Shown one piece after another: positions 23,396-32,123 of a DNA stretch of 64,000 nt. This DNA is from Draconibacterium sediminis (lineage in GTDB: Bacteria; Bacteroidota; Bacteroidia; Bacteroidales; Prolixibacteraceae). The translations under genes and the position numbers were made by a program. The stretch is from positions 1,736,001 through 1,800,000 of the forward strand of contig NZ_JRHC01000001.1 of the NCBI RefSeq assembly GCF_000949475.1. Reading direction: 5' to 3'. The notes beneath the pieces are model-generated. The model was given only the letters and a program-made list of their open reading frames with translations. It had not been told where the DNA came from and searched no databases. Position 1 is the first letter of the stretch. Each line of letters opens with the position of its first letter.

Positions 23396-24068
23396 CAATG
23401 TCAAAAATTATAAATGAAAAACAGAATCCTGGATTCTGCAGTATTTTTGTTTTGCGGCAGAATTAGCCGTTGCTTATTTTGTTTCGTTGTTGTTTTGGTT
23501 ATGAATAGGAATAACGATTTTTTTTTAAAAGATTAAACAATTTAAAGGATAGTCGAATTTTTATACAATTTACTGACATTCGTTCAGAAAATCAAGAGAT
23601 TGGGTAAACTCTTTCTTTTTTTAATGAGATATTTTATTCGTGATTGATGTATTTTCCCCCATTGGTGAAGAAGTATATCAATAATTCGTTTTCCAGACAT
23701 CTCCCGGCACATTTCATTTATGTTAATAATTTCACCATCTGTAAGCCGGAGAAATAAAAAATATGTTTAGTTTTAAATTACTAAAGCAGAATACCGTGAA
23801 TACGCGCCCTGGAATAGCAGTAAAAAATAAGAAGAATATGATGATAGTGCTTTACATGCCATATTGGGCATATAGAGACACTTGTTGTAACGATATAAGC
23901 GATATAGAATCAAGATGAACAAAACACATACGCTGTGGTGCATTTTTGCACATCTTATATAAAAGCAAATATGTGAATCTCATGGGGATGGCTGAAAACT
24001 AAAAGACCGAAATTGGATTTAATTTTTTTTTTAATATCAAATTAGGTACTGATTAAAAACCAAAAAAA

Positions 24069-24464
24069 ATGATTAAGAATGTAATTATCGTATTAACAGT
24101 TATTGTTACTTTCGGATATTCATGTAGCAACAACCAAATTAATGAGTTACAAGGTTTATATGTTATTGGGGGCTTTCGACAGCAACCAGACATCAATCCT
24201 GACACACTGTATAATCTGGTTATTTCAAAGTTTGGCGAGACTCCATTTAATTTTATCAGTAAAGATTCTGTCATCCTCGATGAAAAATTTGGTGAAACAT
24301 TCTTTGGTGCTTCAGAATTTAAGTATCAATTAACCAACAAAACCTTAACCTTCATAGAAGGAGATAAAAGGATAACAATGAATTACACTTATGATGGTGC
24401 TTTTAGGCTAGATATTGATAATCCTTATTTAGTGCGATTGGATTTGATAAAAAAAACTAAATGA
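24069..24464 (+). CDS. Small lipoprotein, unknown function
   Basis: 131 residues with a lipobox: MIKNVIIVLTVIVTFGYSC, Cys at residue 19, so an envelope-anchored lipoprotein. The mature part is beta-rich (LQGLYVIGGF, FKYQLTNKTLTFIEGDKRITMNYTYDGAFRLDI) with a lipocalin-like rhythm, but no family is recognised. More AT-rich codons than the flanking core genes suggest an accessory gene. Followed by a structured repeat at 24495-24613. Confidence 0.7.
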   Translation: MIKNVIIVLTVIVTFGYSCSNNQINELQGLYVIGGFRQQPDINPDTLYNLVISKFGETPFNFISKDSVILDEKFGETFFGASEFKYQLTNKTLTFIEGDKRITMNYTYDGAFRLDIDNPYLVRLDLIKKTK

Positions 24465-24494
24465 TAAACAATAAAAAACGACACCACAACATTT

Positions 24495-24613
24495 TGTAAA
24501 TTCCATTGCGGTTTCGGTGCAGGTTGTCGCCTCAGGTTCTCGCATGATTGTCTTTCGTCCTGCGGACGGACAATCACACGCAATCCGCAACCACAACTTA
24601 CAATTTTCCGTTA
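24495..24613. repeat. Nested imperfect inverted repeat of about 120 bp
   Basis: Tip: GATTGTC (24546-24552) with GACAATC (24569-24575) around CGTCC-TGC-GGACG. Further out, TTGCGG pairs with CCGCAA and TTGTAA with TTACAA on the two flanks, leaving asymmetric bulges of different length. It separates two small accessory genes. An integron attC-type site was considered because GTTAAAC follows at the right end, but a matching inverse core was not found on the left. Confidence 0.6.
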
Positions 24614-24668
24614 AACCAAACATAAAAAAAACAAATCAAATAATTTATAAATAGTTAAAAATCATCTA

Positions 24669-25070
24669 ATGGACCAAAAACAATCTTTTAACCTGAATGC
24701 CGACTTTTTAGGTGGATTTACCTCCGTTTTTATGAAACTGGTTTTTGTAATTATTGTCGTTTATCTTCTCTTAATGATATTGAATTTCCTGCGCGACAAA
24801 TTCATAAATAAAGAAGCAACAAAGAAAAAGGAGGATATTTCCGATTTACTAATCATCCTGAACAAGTTATTTTATGTCTCCGGATTTGGATTTGTAATCG
24901 CTAATATTTTTCAGTTTTTACTATCGCAGATTGATAGCCGCCACGGTAATATGCCGTCAATGAATTTCAGAGGCGAATGGGAGTATTTAACATTTGGTAT
25001 TATCATCATTTTTGTGGGTATTGGCTTTAAGGTGGCCAATAAAATTTTGCAAAAGAACAATTTGGAATAG
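24669..25070 (+). CDS. Small membrane protein with three predicted spans
   Basis: 133 residues. Seen: a hydrophobic segment around VFMKLVFVIIVVYLLLMILNF, a second near LFYVSGFGFVIANIFQFLL, and a third near LTFGIIIIFVGIGFKVAN; the loop between spans one and two is basic (KKKEDISD), consistent with a cytoplasmic loop. The family is not recognised. It sits between a lipoprotein gene and a transglutaminase-like lipoprotein gene, all in the same direction. Confidence 0.75.
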   Translation: MDQKQSFNLNADFLGGFTSVFMKLVFVIIVVYLLLMILNFLRDKFINKEATKKKEDISDLLIILNKLFYVSGFGFVIANIFQFLLSQIDSRHGNMPSMNFRGEWEYLTFGIIIIFVGIGFKVANKILQKNNLE

Positions 25071-25128
25071 ATGTCGGACCGATACTTTTCACTAAACAGT
25101 TACACACAAGAATAAAAAACCAGAGATC

Positions 25129-26010
25129 ATGCTAAAGAAACCGTCAGTAATTTTACTTTGCAGCGTATTTTTAAGTAGCTGCACTTCTTTTTATCAATTG
25201 GTAAACATAAGTCCTTCAAGTAAATTAAAAGAGATATCGTATTCGAACGATGCTCCGAATGAACTTTATACGTTTTATTATGCCGACACGGTGAATAACG
25301 CGTACCTGCATGAATTAGAAACCAATTACAATCTGAAACAGCTGGTAAATGGTGAAAAGGATGATGTAGGAAAAATCAAAAATATATTAGATTGGACCAG
25401 CAAACAATGGGAGCATAACGGAATCAACAATCCATCAAAACAAGATGCGCTGACCATTCTGAAAGAAGCTCACGAAGGCAAACAATTTCGTTGCGTAGAA
25501 TATGGCATTGTTGCAACTGCCGCCCTTAATTGTATTGGAATGCCTGCCCGAACATTGGGCTTGAAAACAAGAGATGTCGAAAAAGTGAGGCGTGGTGCCG
25601 GTCATGTTGTTTCAGAGGTATATTCTGGTGAATTGGACAAATGGATTTTTATTGACCCTCAGTTTAATATTATGCCGACCTTAAACGCTACCCCCCTAAA
25701 TGGTGTTGAGTTTCAAAAAGCGATATACAACGAAAATGTAAATTTAAAGCTTGTTAATAAACAAGGAGAGTTGAGTCGCGAAGAAGCAGAGAGTTATATA
25801 AATTGGGTAGCTAAGTATTTATTCTATTTTGATGTATTGTTCGACCAACAAACATTGAATTCCGATGATTTTAAAACGATAAACGGCATGACAAAACTGA
25901 CACTGGTGCCGGTTGGATATAAAGAACCTCATATTTTCCAGCGACACAGCAAAATCAACTACAGTTACTACACCAATTCGTTAAACGACTTTTACAGAGC
26001 CCCAAACTGA
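25129..26010 (+). CDS. Transglutaminase-like lipoprotein
   Basis: 293 residues, lipobox Cys18 in VFLSSC. The middle carries a transglutaminase-core triad: Cys122 in FRCVEYGIVATAALNCIGMPAR, His159 in RGAGHVVSEVY, Asp176 in WIFIDPQFN. Family members act as cysteine proteases or amidases on peptides and are often envelope-anchored; no substrate is inferred. The tail after 200 is poorly conserved. Last of three rightward small genes. It ends 30 bp from the convergent rarA stop. Confidence 0.85.
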   Translation: MLKKPSVILLCSVFLSSCTSFYQLVNISPSSKLKEISYSNDAPNELYTFYYADTVNNAYLHELETNYNLKQLVNGEKDDVGKIKNILDWTSKQWEHNGINNPSKQDALTILKEAHEGKQFRCVEYGIVATAALNCIGMPARTLGLKTRDVEKVRRGAGHVVSEVYSGELDKWIFIDPQFNIMPTLNATPLNGVEFQKAIYNENVNLKLVNKQGELSREEAESYINWVAKYLFYFDVLFDQQTLNSDDFKTINGMTKLTLVPVGYKEPHIFQRHSKINYSYYTNSLNDFYRAPN

Positions 26011-26039
26011 GAAAGGTCAGCCAAACCACTTACTAGTGA

Positions 26040-27308
26040 CTAAAACCGATTCCCCCACCATTTCTTCAATCGCTCCAGAATTTTCAGCTCTGCTGCGTTG
26101 TTTTGCGGCTGGTAGATACGGTTGTTTTTAATCTCTTTCGGTAAAAAATCCTGCTCCACAAAGTTGCCATCGTAGGCATGTGCATATTTGTAATCTTTGC
26201 CGTAGCCAATTTCTTTCATCAGCTTGGTAGGTGCATTTCGTATATGTAGCGGCACGGGCAGGTCGCCGGTTTGTTTTACCAGTGCAATGGCATTATCAAT
26301 GGCTTCGTAGGCTGAATTACTTTTGGGCGAGGTAGCGAGGTAAATGGTACATTCCGATAAAATAATGCGCGCTTCGGGCATCCCGATTTTATGCACAGCA
26401 TCGAAAGTGTTTTGTGCCATCAATAAGGCATTTGGATTGGCCAGACCAACATCTTCGGCGGCCAGTATCAGCAAACGGCGGGCAATAAATTTAATTTCTT
26501 CGCCACCTTCCAGCATGCGCGCCAGCCAGTACACTGCCGCATCCGGATCGCCACCACGGATACTTTTTATAAATGCTGAAATAATATCATAATGCATTTC
26601 GCCTTTCTTGTCGTATATCGAAAGGTTTTTCTGCAGCTTGTCGGTTACTTTTTTATCGGTAATTACAATGTTGTCGCTGTCTTCGCCAAGTGTAACCAGT
26701 TCCAGCACATTTAGCAGTTTCCGCGCATCACCACCCGAGTAACGCAATATCGCCGAATCTTCGCGCAGTGTTATCTTTTTCTCTTTAAGTACGGTATCTT
26801 TTTTTGCGGCTTGTTTAATGATCTTTAGCAAAGCAGCTTTATCCAAATGCTCCAGAATATAAACCTGGCAGCGCGAAAGCAGGGGAGAGATCACTTCGAA
26901 CGAAGGATTTTCCGTAGTTGCACCAATCAATGTAATGGTACCATCTTCAACAGCTCCCAGCAGCGAATCTTGTTGCGATTTACTAAAACGGTGTATCTCA
27001 TCGATAAACAGTATCGGATTTGGGCGACTGAAAAACTGTTGCTTTTTGGCCTTGTCAATCACGTCGCGAATATCTTTTACGCCCGAGTTTATGGCACTGA
27101 GGGTGTAAAACGGCCGGTCAAGTGTATTGGCAATAATACGGGCTAAAGTGGTTTTCCCCACTCCCGGAGGCCCCCACAAAATAAGTGAGGTTATCTTGCC
27201 CGAATCAATCAGTTTGCGCAAAACAGCATTCTTCCCTACAAGGTGTTCCTGCCCAATGTAGTCGTCTAAAGTTTTGGGTCGTAAGCGTTCTGCGAGTGGC
27301 TGATTCAT
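26040..27308 (-). CDS. rarA: Replication-associated recombination ATPase (RarA/MgsA/WRNIP1)
   Basis: 422-residue AAA+ ATPase acting at stalled replication forks. Seen: LAERLRPKTLDDYIGQEHLVG, Walker A GPPGVGKT (46-53), Walker B LFIDEIHRF (DEIHRF 103-108), sensor-1 LIGATTENPSF, arginine-finger SPLLSRCQVY, sensor-2 SGGDARKLLNVLE, and the RarA-specific C-terminus with IKSIRGGDPDAAVYWLARML and APTKLMKEIGYGKDYKYAHAY. Normal length. Stand-alone gene; its upstream interval is full of short repeats. Confidence 0.96.
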   Translation of the reverse strand: MNQPLAERLRPKTLDDYIGQEHLVGKNAVLRKLIDSGKITSLILWGPPGVGKTTLARIIANTLDRPFYTLSAINSGVKDIRDVIDKAKKQQFFSRPNPILFIDEIHRFSKSQQDSLLGAVEDGTITLIGATTENPSFEVISPLLSRCQVYILEHLDKAALLKIIKQAAKKDTVLKEKKITLREDSAILRYSGGDARKLLNVLELVTLGEDSDNIVITDKKVTDKLQKNLSIYDKKGEMHYDIISAFIKSIRGGDPDAAVYWLARMLEGGEEIKFIARRLLILAAEDVGLANPNALLMAQNTFDAVHKIGMPEARIILSECTIYLATSPKSNSAYEAIDNAIALVKQTGDLPVPLHIRNAPTKLMKEIGYGKDYKYAHAYDGNFVEQDFLPKEIKNNRIYQPQNNAAELKILERLKKWWGNRF

Positions 27309-27374
27309 AATTCAAGTAAAAAGTATAAAGTCAAAATATGACGAGGCAAAAGTAAAAAAATACAAGGTAAAAGT

Positions 27375-27480
27375 ATAAAGGCAAAAGTAGAAAGTTGAGA
27401 ACAGCTATGCTGGGCGAATTGAAAATCGGCCAAAGCCAAATCCCGACCGAAGCGTCAGGAGCAAAAGTAAAAAGTTGAAA
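27375..27480 (+). repeat. Dispersed intergenic repeat, copy 2
   Basis: Shares GAATTGAAAATCGGC (27416-27430) and AGCCAAATCCCGA (27434-27446) and flanking AAAAGTAAAAAGTTGAAA-type tracts with copy 1 at 17511-17625, in the same orientation but diverged at about one position in five in between. Confidence 0.75.
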
Positions 27481-27559
27481 GAATCTGCTACGAGCTACTA
27501 GCCACGAGATACATGTTTCAAGAAGTGAGAGCCAGGGATACAGGTAACAGGATTCAGTA

Positions 27560-27780
27560 ATGCTTCTTATTAATTTATCAATTTGTCAATTCGAATATTA
27601 AAGACTTAACCACAGAGTTACCCGAAGAAGTCACGGAGTTACACAGAGAAAAACCCGGAACGTTAAGAACTACAATTCTACAATTTATCAGTTTAGCAAT
27701 TCGACAGTTTTGCAATTTATCAGTTTTGCAATATCCAATATCCAATAACCAATAACCATTGGCTAATAACTAATGCCCAA
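27560..27780. repeat. Mosaic of degenerate short direct repeats
   Basis: Contains CAATTTATCAGTTT-like words repeated with changes (27680-27730), CAATATCCAATATCCAATAACCAATAACC (about 27730-27758), and at 27608-27649 a stretch with CACAGAGTTA and CACGGAGTTACACAGAGA. This last word pattern resembles repeats I have seen in other Bacteroidota intergenic regions, unverified here. Confidence 0.65.
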
Positions 27781-27786
27781 TCTCCA

Positions 27787-27823
27787 TCAATCTTCTGTCA
27801 ATCCTTTCAATCTTTTTTCAATC
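27787..27823. repeat. Phased TCAATC run
   Basis: TCAATC begins at 27787, 27798, 27807 and 27818, spacing 11, 9 and 11 bp, close to one helical turn. It is the same motif and polarity as the right half of the array at 17739-17779, and lies 2 bp downstream of the TPR gene stop. Confidence 0.7.
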
Positions 27824-27824
27824 C

Positions 27825-29801
27825 CTAGTTACAATACCGTTTAATAATGTTGTACGCTCCGTCGATTCCCAACTCGCCGGCACGGCTTAAATCCAAAGCA
27901 CCACCTTCAATATCGTCGAGGAAAATTTTTGTAAGCCCCCGGTTAAAATAAGCCTCTGCAAATTCCGGTTCCAGGTCGATGGCACGATTTAAATCTTCCA
28001 CAGCGCTGCGGTATTCACCCAAACGTAATTTTATAAACGCACGGTTGTAATAGCCAAAAAAGAAATCGGGATCGAGGAATAGTGTGACTGCATAATCATC
28101 AAGAATTTCCTGGTATTCAACCACCGATGGCTTTTCATTGCTGTCATCTTTAATCGTTCCCTCGTTTAATGTCAGCGAATTGGTTGAACCCATTCCGGCC
28201 AAAAGCTCCACCTGTTCTTTTAGCTTATAGCGTGTGTTGGCACGCGTAAAATAGGCCAGCGAAATTTTTTCATCCAGCGCTATCGCTTTATCCAAATCGG
28301 CAAACGCACTGTTGTAATCGCCCGTAAGACTGTAAAAAATACCACGGTTTAAATAGTTATGCGCATTTTCCTGTACCTCGATTTTTTCATTAAAAAACAA
28401 TATGAAATTCTCGAAAACCGACTGGTAAGTGGTTACCGGTTTATTCGAAATGGAGAGCAAAGGATTATAGTTGTTCTCAGCATTTAAATCATCAATTACC
28501 ACGTTGTAATACTGGAATCGCTCATAATCCACAGCGTTTTTCTCAAAAGCCGAGATAAAGAACATGGGCTGCAAATCGATAACAATGTTTTTATTCTGAA
28601 TCCGGCCATCGTCAACCTCCTCCACTTCCTCCGGAATATCGCGGGTGTCTTCAATAACCAAATCCATGCGCATCCGGCGTCGGCGTCTTTCAGCTTCCAT
28701 TTCTTCTTTGCGTTTTTGCTCATCCGATTTCTGATCGGCAACCGATGCTTTGTTTTGCTGTGCCGATTGTTGCTGATTGTTTTGTGCCAACGCCTGTTGA
28801 TTTGCCTGCGAGTTTTGCTGGTTATTATTTTGCTGCGATGATGAATTCTGTTGTTGTTTTTGTTGCTGTTGTTGCTGCTGTGCCAATTGCTCGGCATCAA
28901 TTCGTCGCTGACTTAAATCGAACTGTGGATTGAGTCGTGCCGCAATCTGGTAGTCCTGCTCATAACCGAGGCGGTTTAATATTTCGCGGGCCATGGCGCG
29001 GTTAAAATAGGCACTGGCCATTTCCGGATTCAACTGTATGGCCATATCGTAATCCATAATGGCACTTTCGTAATCCTCCAGTTTGTGTTTTACAATACCC
29101 CGGTTATTAAAAGCCAGGGCATTTGTGGCATCAAAGCGGATACTTTGGTCGTAGTCGCGCAGTGCCGAGGCATAATCTTCCAGCTCAAAACGCGCCAAAC
29201 CGCGGTTTAGGTAGGCAGCAGCATAATGCGGTCTGATTATAATTACCTGGTTTAAATCGCTGATTGCTCCTTTAATATCGCCGCTTACAATTTTGGCGTT
29301 ACTTCGGTTCATAAGGGCATGTGTCGATTTTGGGTTTACCTCAAGCGCCTTGTCATAATCTTCAATGGCTCCTTCAAGGTTTTTCAGGGCCAGTTTTGCA
29401 ATTCCGCGGTTGTTGTATATCGATTCATCAGACGGGTCAAATTCCAGTGCCCGGTCGTAATCCTCAATAGCACGACTGTAAAGCCTGAGGTTGTGATATG
29501 CCATCCCGCGGTTGTTGTAAGCGCGCGGGTAATAAGGTTTTATTTCAATTGCTTTATCGTAATCGGCAATGGCGCCGCGGTAATCTTCCAGCGAATGTTT
29601 TGCCATTCCGCGGTACAAATAAGCTTCTGCCAAATAGGGCTTAAATTCAATTACAATATTAAAATATTCGATTGCCCCCGTGTAGTTGCCAATTGATATG
29701 CGCGTTCTTCCAACCCTTATAAAGTGGTTGATGTTCAATTGCGCTTCGGCCAGGAAACTCATCGACAACAAGAGTGCAAAAAGTATGGTAAGTTTCTTCA
29801 T
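27825..29801 (-). CDS. Exported TPR-repeat protein with Gln-rich linker
   Basis: 658 residues with a signal peptide (MKKLTILFALLLSMSFLAEAQ). Residues 22-290 are about eight TPR units with the recurrent YNNRGxAxxxLxxYxxAIxDYDxAIxxxP pattern. A low-complexity Gln/Asn tract at about 308-350 (QQQQQQQKQQQ) and an Arg-rich patch at 367-380 follow. Then comes a unique part and a second TPR block from about 475 to the end, with one long insertion. TPR domains mediate protein-protein contact, probably in the periplasm. Stand-alone gene; ends right before the phased TCAATC repeats. Confidence 0.9.
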   Translation of the reverse strand: MKKLTILFALLLSMSFLAEAQLNINHFIRVGRTRISIGNYTGAIEYFNIVIEFKPYLAEAYLYRGMAKHSLEDYRGAIADYDKAIEIKPYYPRAYNNRGMAYHNLRLYSRAIEDYDRALEFDPSDESIYNNRGIAKLALKNLEGAIEDYDKALEVNPKSTHALMNRSNAKIVSGDIKGAISDLNQVIIIRPHYAAAYLNRGLARFELEDYASALRDYDQSIRFDATNALAFNNRGIVKHKLEDYESAIMDYDMAIQLNPEMASAYFNRAMAREILNRLGYEQDYQIAARLNPQFDLSQRRIDAEQLAQQQQQQQKQQQNSSSQQNNNQQNSQANQQALAQNNQQQSAQQNKASVADQKSDEQKRKEEMEAERRRRRMRMDLVIEDTRDIPEEVEEVDDGRIQNKNIVIDLQPMFFISAFEKNAVDYERFQYYNVVIDDLNAENNYNPLLSISNKPVTTYQSVFENFILFFNEKIEVQENAHNYLNRGIFYSLTGDYNSAFADLDKAIALDEKISLAYFTRANTRYKLKEQVELLAGMGSTNSLTLNEGTIKDDSNEKPSVVEYQEILDDYAVTLFLDPDFFFGYYNRAFIKLRLGEYRSAVEDLNRAIDLEPEFAEAYFNRGLTKIFLDDIEGGALDLSRAGELGIDGAYNIIKRYCN

Positions 29802-30034
29802 GATTTTAGTACAGTGTATTTAGTCCCGAGTATTGAGAGTATCAAATTTTGATCCGTTTTTGTTGTTTGCAGAATAATATCATCATTTGAAATTTTCACA
29901 CGAATACCTCTCGTCTCATTACTCATTACTGAAATCTCATATTCTTTTTTCTAAACAAACAAAAATAGTATTTTCATAGTTGGAAGTAATATGTTGTTAG
30001 GTTTTTTAACGAATAGCCACTAAAATCTAAAATT

Positions 30035-30598
30035 ATGTGTAAACGCTGCGATTGGGGAACAAAAAACGAGTTGATGATTAAATATCACGATGAAGAATGG
30101 GGAGTGCCGCTTCATGACGACGATAAATTATTTGAATTCTTTGTGCTGGAGGGCTTTCAGGCCGGATTAAGCTGGCAAATCGTACTGAACAAACGCGAGA
30201 ATTTTCGAAAGGCATTCGATCATTTCAACCCGCAAAAAGTGGCAGCGTATTCCGAAAATAAAATTCAGGAGCTTATCCAGGATAAATCAATTATTCGCAA
30301 CCAGCAAAAAATAAGGGCTTGTGTAAATAATGCACAACGTTTTCTTGATGTGCAAAAAGAGTTTGGCACCTTTGATCGTTACATTTGGAAATTTACGGAT
30401 TACAAGCCGATTATAAATAGTTTTAAAACGCTTGCTGAATTGCCGGCCAAAACCGAACTGTCTGACGCAATTTCGAAAGACCTGAAATCGCGTGGCTTTA
30501 AGTTTGTCGGATCGACTGTAATTTATGCTCACATGCAGGCTACAGGCATGGTGAACGACCACATGGTTGACTGCTTTCGTTACCACGAAGTTCAGTAA
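30035..30598 (+). CDS. tag: DNA-3-methyladenine glycosylase I
   Basis: 187 residues. Removes 3-methyladenine from alkylated DNA and starts base-excision repair. Seen: N-terminal zinc-ligand area CKRCDWG, YHDEEWGVPLHDDDKLFEFFVLEGFQAGLSWQIVLNKRENFRKAF typical of Tag, and the C-terminal MVNDHMVDCFRYH with the other His and Cys zinc ligands. Length matches the family. Start ATG chosen because it immediately precedes the conserved Cys. Stand-alone gene. Confidence 0.96.
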   Translation: MCKRCDWGTKNELMIKYHDEEWGVPLHDDDKLFEFFVLEGFQAGLSWQIVLNKRENFRKAFDHFNPQKVAAYSENKIQELIQDKSIIRNQQKIRACVNNAQRFLDVQKEFGTFDRYIWKFTDYKPIINSFKTLAELPAKTELSDAISKDLKSRGFKFVGSTVIYAHMQATGMVNDHMVDCFRYHEVQ

Positions 30599-30699
30599 CT
30601 TTAGTCACATAAAAAATTACATAACTTTTAATCTGAAAAGCGAGCTCTAATTTTTATTAAGTCTACCTTAAATTCTCTTTTCAAAAAAGAATAAATTGT

Positions 30700-30707
30700 T
30701 AATTTTG
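30700..30707 (+). promoter_or_regulatory. TAnnTTTG box before the C1 peptidase gene
   Basis: TAATTTTG matches the -7 consensus of Bacteroidota, about 46 bp before the start codon. No clear -33 element. Confidence 0.4.
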
Positions 30708-30752
30708 ACGCTAATTCAAAAAAAAGAGGGGTAATAATTTAATAATTAATTG

Positions 30753-31955
30753 ATGAAGTTGCGTTTTATTTTTACCGTATTAATTGCGGTATTTACACTA
30801 AGTGTATTTGCGGAGAATGATAAAAAGGAGGAGGAAAAAGGTTATGTTTTTGAAGACGAAATTTCATTGCCGGCCACTCCGGTAAAAGACCAATACCGTT
30901 CGGGTACATGCTGGTCGTTTTCGGGTCTTTCATTTCTGGAGTCGGAAATGATGCGCCTGGGAAAACCAGAAGTTGATCTTTCAGAAATGTTTGTTGTTTG
31001 GCACACCTACTCGGTAAAAGCCCAAAAGCATGTTCGTGTGCATGGGAATCTGAATTTTTCGGCAGGAGGAGCTTTCCACGATGTAACAAATATGATTCGC
31101 GATTATGGTATTGTTCCTGAATCGGTTTACGATGGTTTAAACTACGGCGAAGAAAAACATGTGCATGGCGAAATGGATAATGTATTGAAAGACCATGTTG
31201 ACGCTGTTGTGAAAAACGGTAACCGAAAACTGAGTACTGTATGGCATGAAGCTATTGAAGGTACCCTGAACTCGTATTTAGGCGAGTTACCACAAAAATT
31301 TGAATACGAAGGAAAACAATATACACCACAAAGTTTTGCCAGCGATTTTGTTGGATTGAACATGGATGATTATGTAGAGATTACTTCGTATACACACCAA
31401 CCGTTTTACGATAAGTTTATTCTGGAAGTTCCTGATAACTGGTCGTGGGATGAGGTATACAATGTTCCACTTGAAGATCTGGAGAATATTATCGATTATT
31501 CGCTGAATAATGGATTAACCATTGCATGGGCAGCCGATGTCAGCGAAAAAGGATTTGCCACCAGTAATAAGGGTGTGGCTGTTTTGCCGGCCGCTCCGGA
31601 CGAGAACATGGACGATGCCGAAATTGCAAAATGGGAGGCTCTGCCACAAAAAGAAAAAGAAAAAGAACTGTATAAACTGGACAACCCGGTACCTGAATTG
31701 TTAGTTACCCAGGAAATGCGCCAGAGAGCCTTTGATGATTACGAAACTACCGACGACCACGGAATGCATATTATCGGTACTGCAAAAGATCAGGAAGGAC
31801 GTACCTTTTACAAAGTGAAAAATTCGTGGGGCGATTACAATAAATACGATGGTTATTTCTACGCCTCGAAACCTTACGTGAATTACAAAACTATGTGCAT
31901 TATGGTGCACAAAGACGGCATACCCCAAAGTATAAGAGAAAAACTTAAACTTTAA
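30753..31955 (+). CDS. Exported C1-family cysteine peptidase (aminopeptidase C/bleomycin hydrolase-like)
   Basis: Start set at the ATG at 30753 (a TTG one codon earlier is not needed). 400 residues with a signal peptide (MKLRFIFTVLIAVFTLSVFA). Papain-like fold of the PepC class: Cys53 in RSGTCWSFSGLSFLESEMMR, His near 337-340 in TDDHGMHIIGTA, Asn near 355 in KVKNSWGDYNKYDGYFYAS. Cytoplasmic in classical PepC; here it is exported, as is common in Bacteroidota, so it likely trims peptides in the periplasm. Terminator follows. Confidence 0.92.
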   Translation: MKLRFIFTVLIAVFTLSVFAENDKKEEEKGYVFEDEISLPATPVKDQYRSGTCWSFSGLSFLESEMMRLGKPEVDLSEMFVVWHTYSVKAQKHVRVHGNLNFSAGGAFHDVTNMIRDYGIVPESVYDGLNYGEEKHVHGEMDNVLKDHVDAVVKNGNRKLSTVWHEAIEGTLNSYLGELPQKFEYEGKQYTPQSFASDFVGLNMDDYVEITSYTHQPFYDKFILEVPDNWSWDEVYNVPLEDLENIIDYSLNNGLTIAWAADVSEKGFATSNKGVAVLPAAPDENMDDAEIAKWEALPQKEKEKELYKLDNPVPELLVTQEMRQRAFDDYETTDDHGMHIIGTAKDQEGRTFYKVKNSWGDYNKYDGYFYASKPYVNYKTMCIMVHKDGIPQSIREKLKL

Positions 31956-31960
31956 TTTTT

Positions 31961-31998
31961 AAGCCCTTCAGTTTCCCTGAGGGGCTTATTTTTTTTCT
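31961..31998 (+). terminator. Terminator after the C1 peptidase gene
   Basis: AAGCCCTTCAG (31961-31971) pairs with CTGAGGGGCTT (31977-31987) with one wobble, followed by TATTTTTTTTC. Confidence 0.9.
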
Positions 31999-32024
31999 TC
32001 CCCCATGTTTTTCCATAAAGCACA

Positions 32025-32055
32025 TTGACAGCATTAAAAAAATCGTTTACATTTG
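32025..32055 (+). promoter_or_regulatory. Bacteroidota-type promoter
   Basis: TTG at 32025-32027, a 20-bp spacer, then TACATTTG at 32048-32055: a good fit to the -33 TTG / -7 TAnnTTTG arrangement. It serves the barrel-protein gene starting at 32124. Confidence 0.55.
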
Positions 32056-32123
32056 GTATATCTTAACTACTTCTGAAGAAAGGGTCTTCTTCACGGGAAA
32101 AGATAAAAAGGTGTAAACCATCA

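Larger units (their letters stand above)
23131..24068. other. Long AT-rich gene-poor interval with hairpins
   Basis: Contains the oad terminator (23155-23186), a cluster of three hairpins at 23238-23395 described separately, and then roughly 650 bp of AT-rich sequence with no recognised gene. A 51-codon ATG frame at 23763-23918 is open but looks unlike any known protein and is not called. Likely holds the promoter of the downstream lipoprotein gene. Confidence 0.6.
27309..27824. other. Repeat-filled interval between rarA and the TPR gene
   Basis: No gene. In order: purine-rich AAAGTATAAAG-type tracts (27309-27375), dispersed repeat copy 2 (27375-27480), a stretch of short degenerate direct repeats (27560-27780), and a phased TCAATC run (27787-27823). 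It must carry the rarA promoter on its left edge, but none was resolved. Confidence 0.7.

Noticed and set aside
23207-23404. Minus-strand 65-residue frame
   Set aside because: It runs across three hairpins and consists of low-information sequence, so it is better explained as repeat DNA.
23763-23918. 51-codon ATG frame in the gap after oadB
   Set aside because: No signal, no hydrophobic pattern and no recognisable similarity; expected by chance in 900 bp of AT-rich DNA.
24495-24613. Integron attC site
   Set aside because: GTTAAAC at the right end fits a core site, but a matching inverse core on the left was not found and no integrase is in the window.
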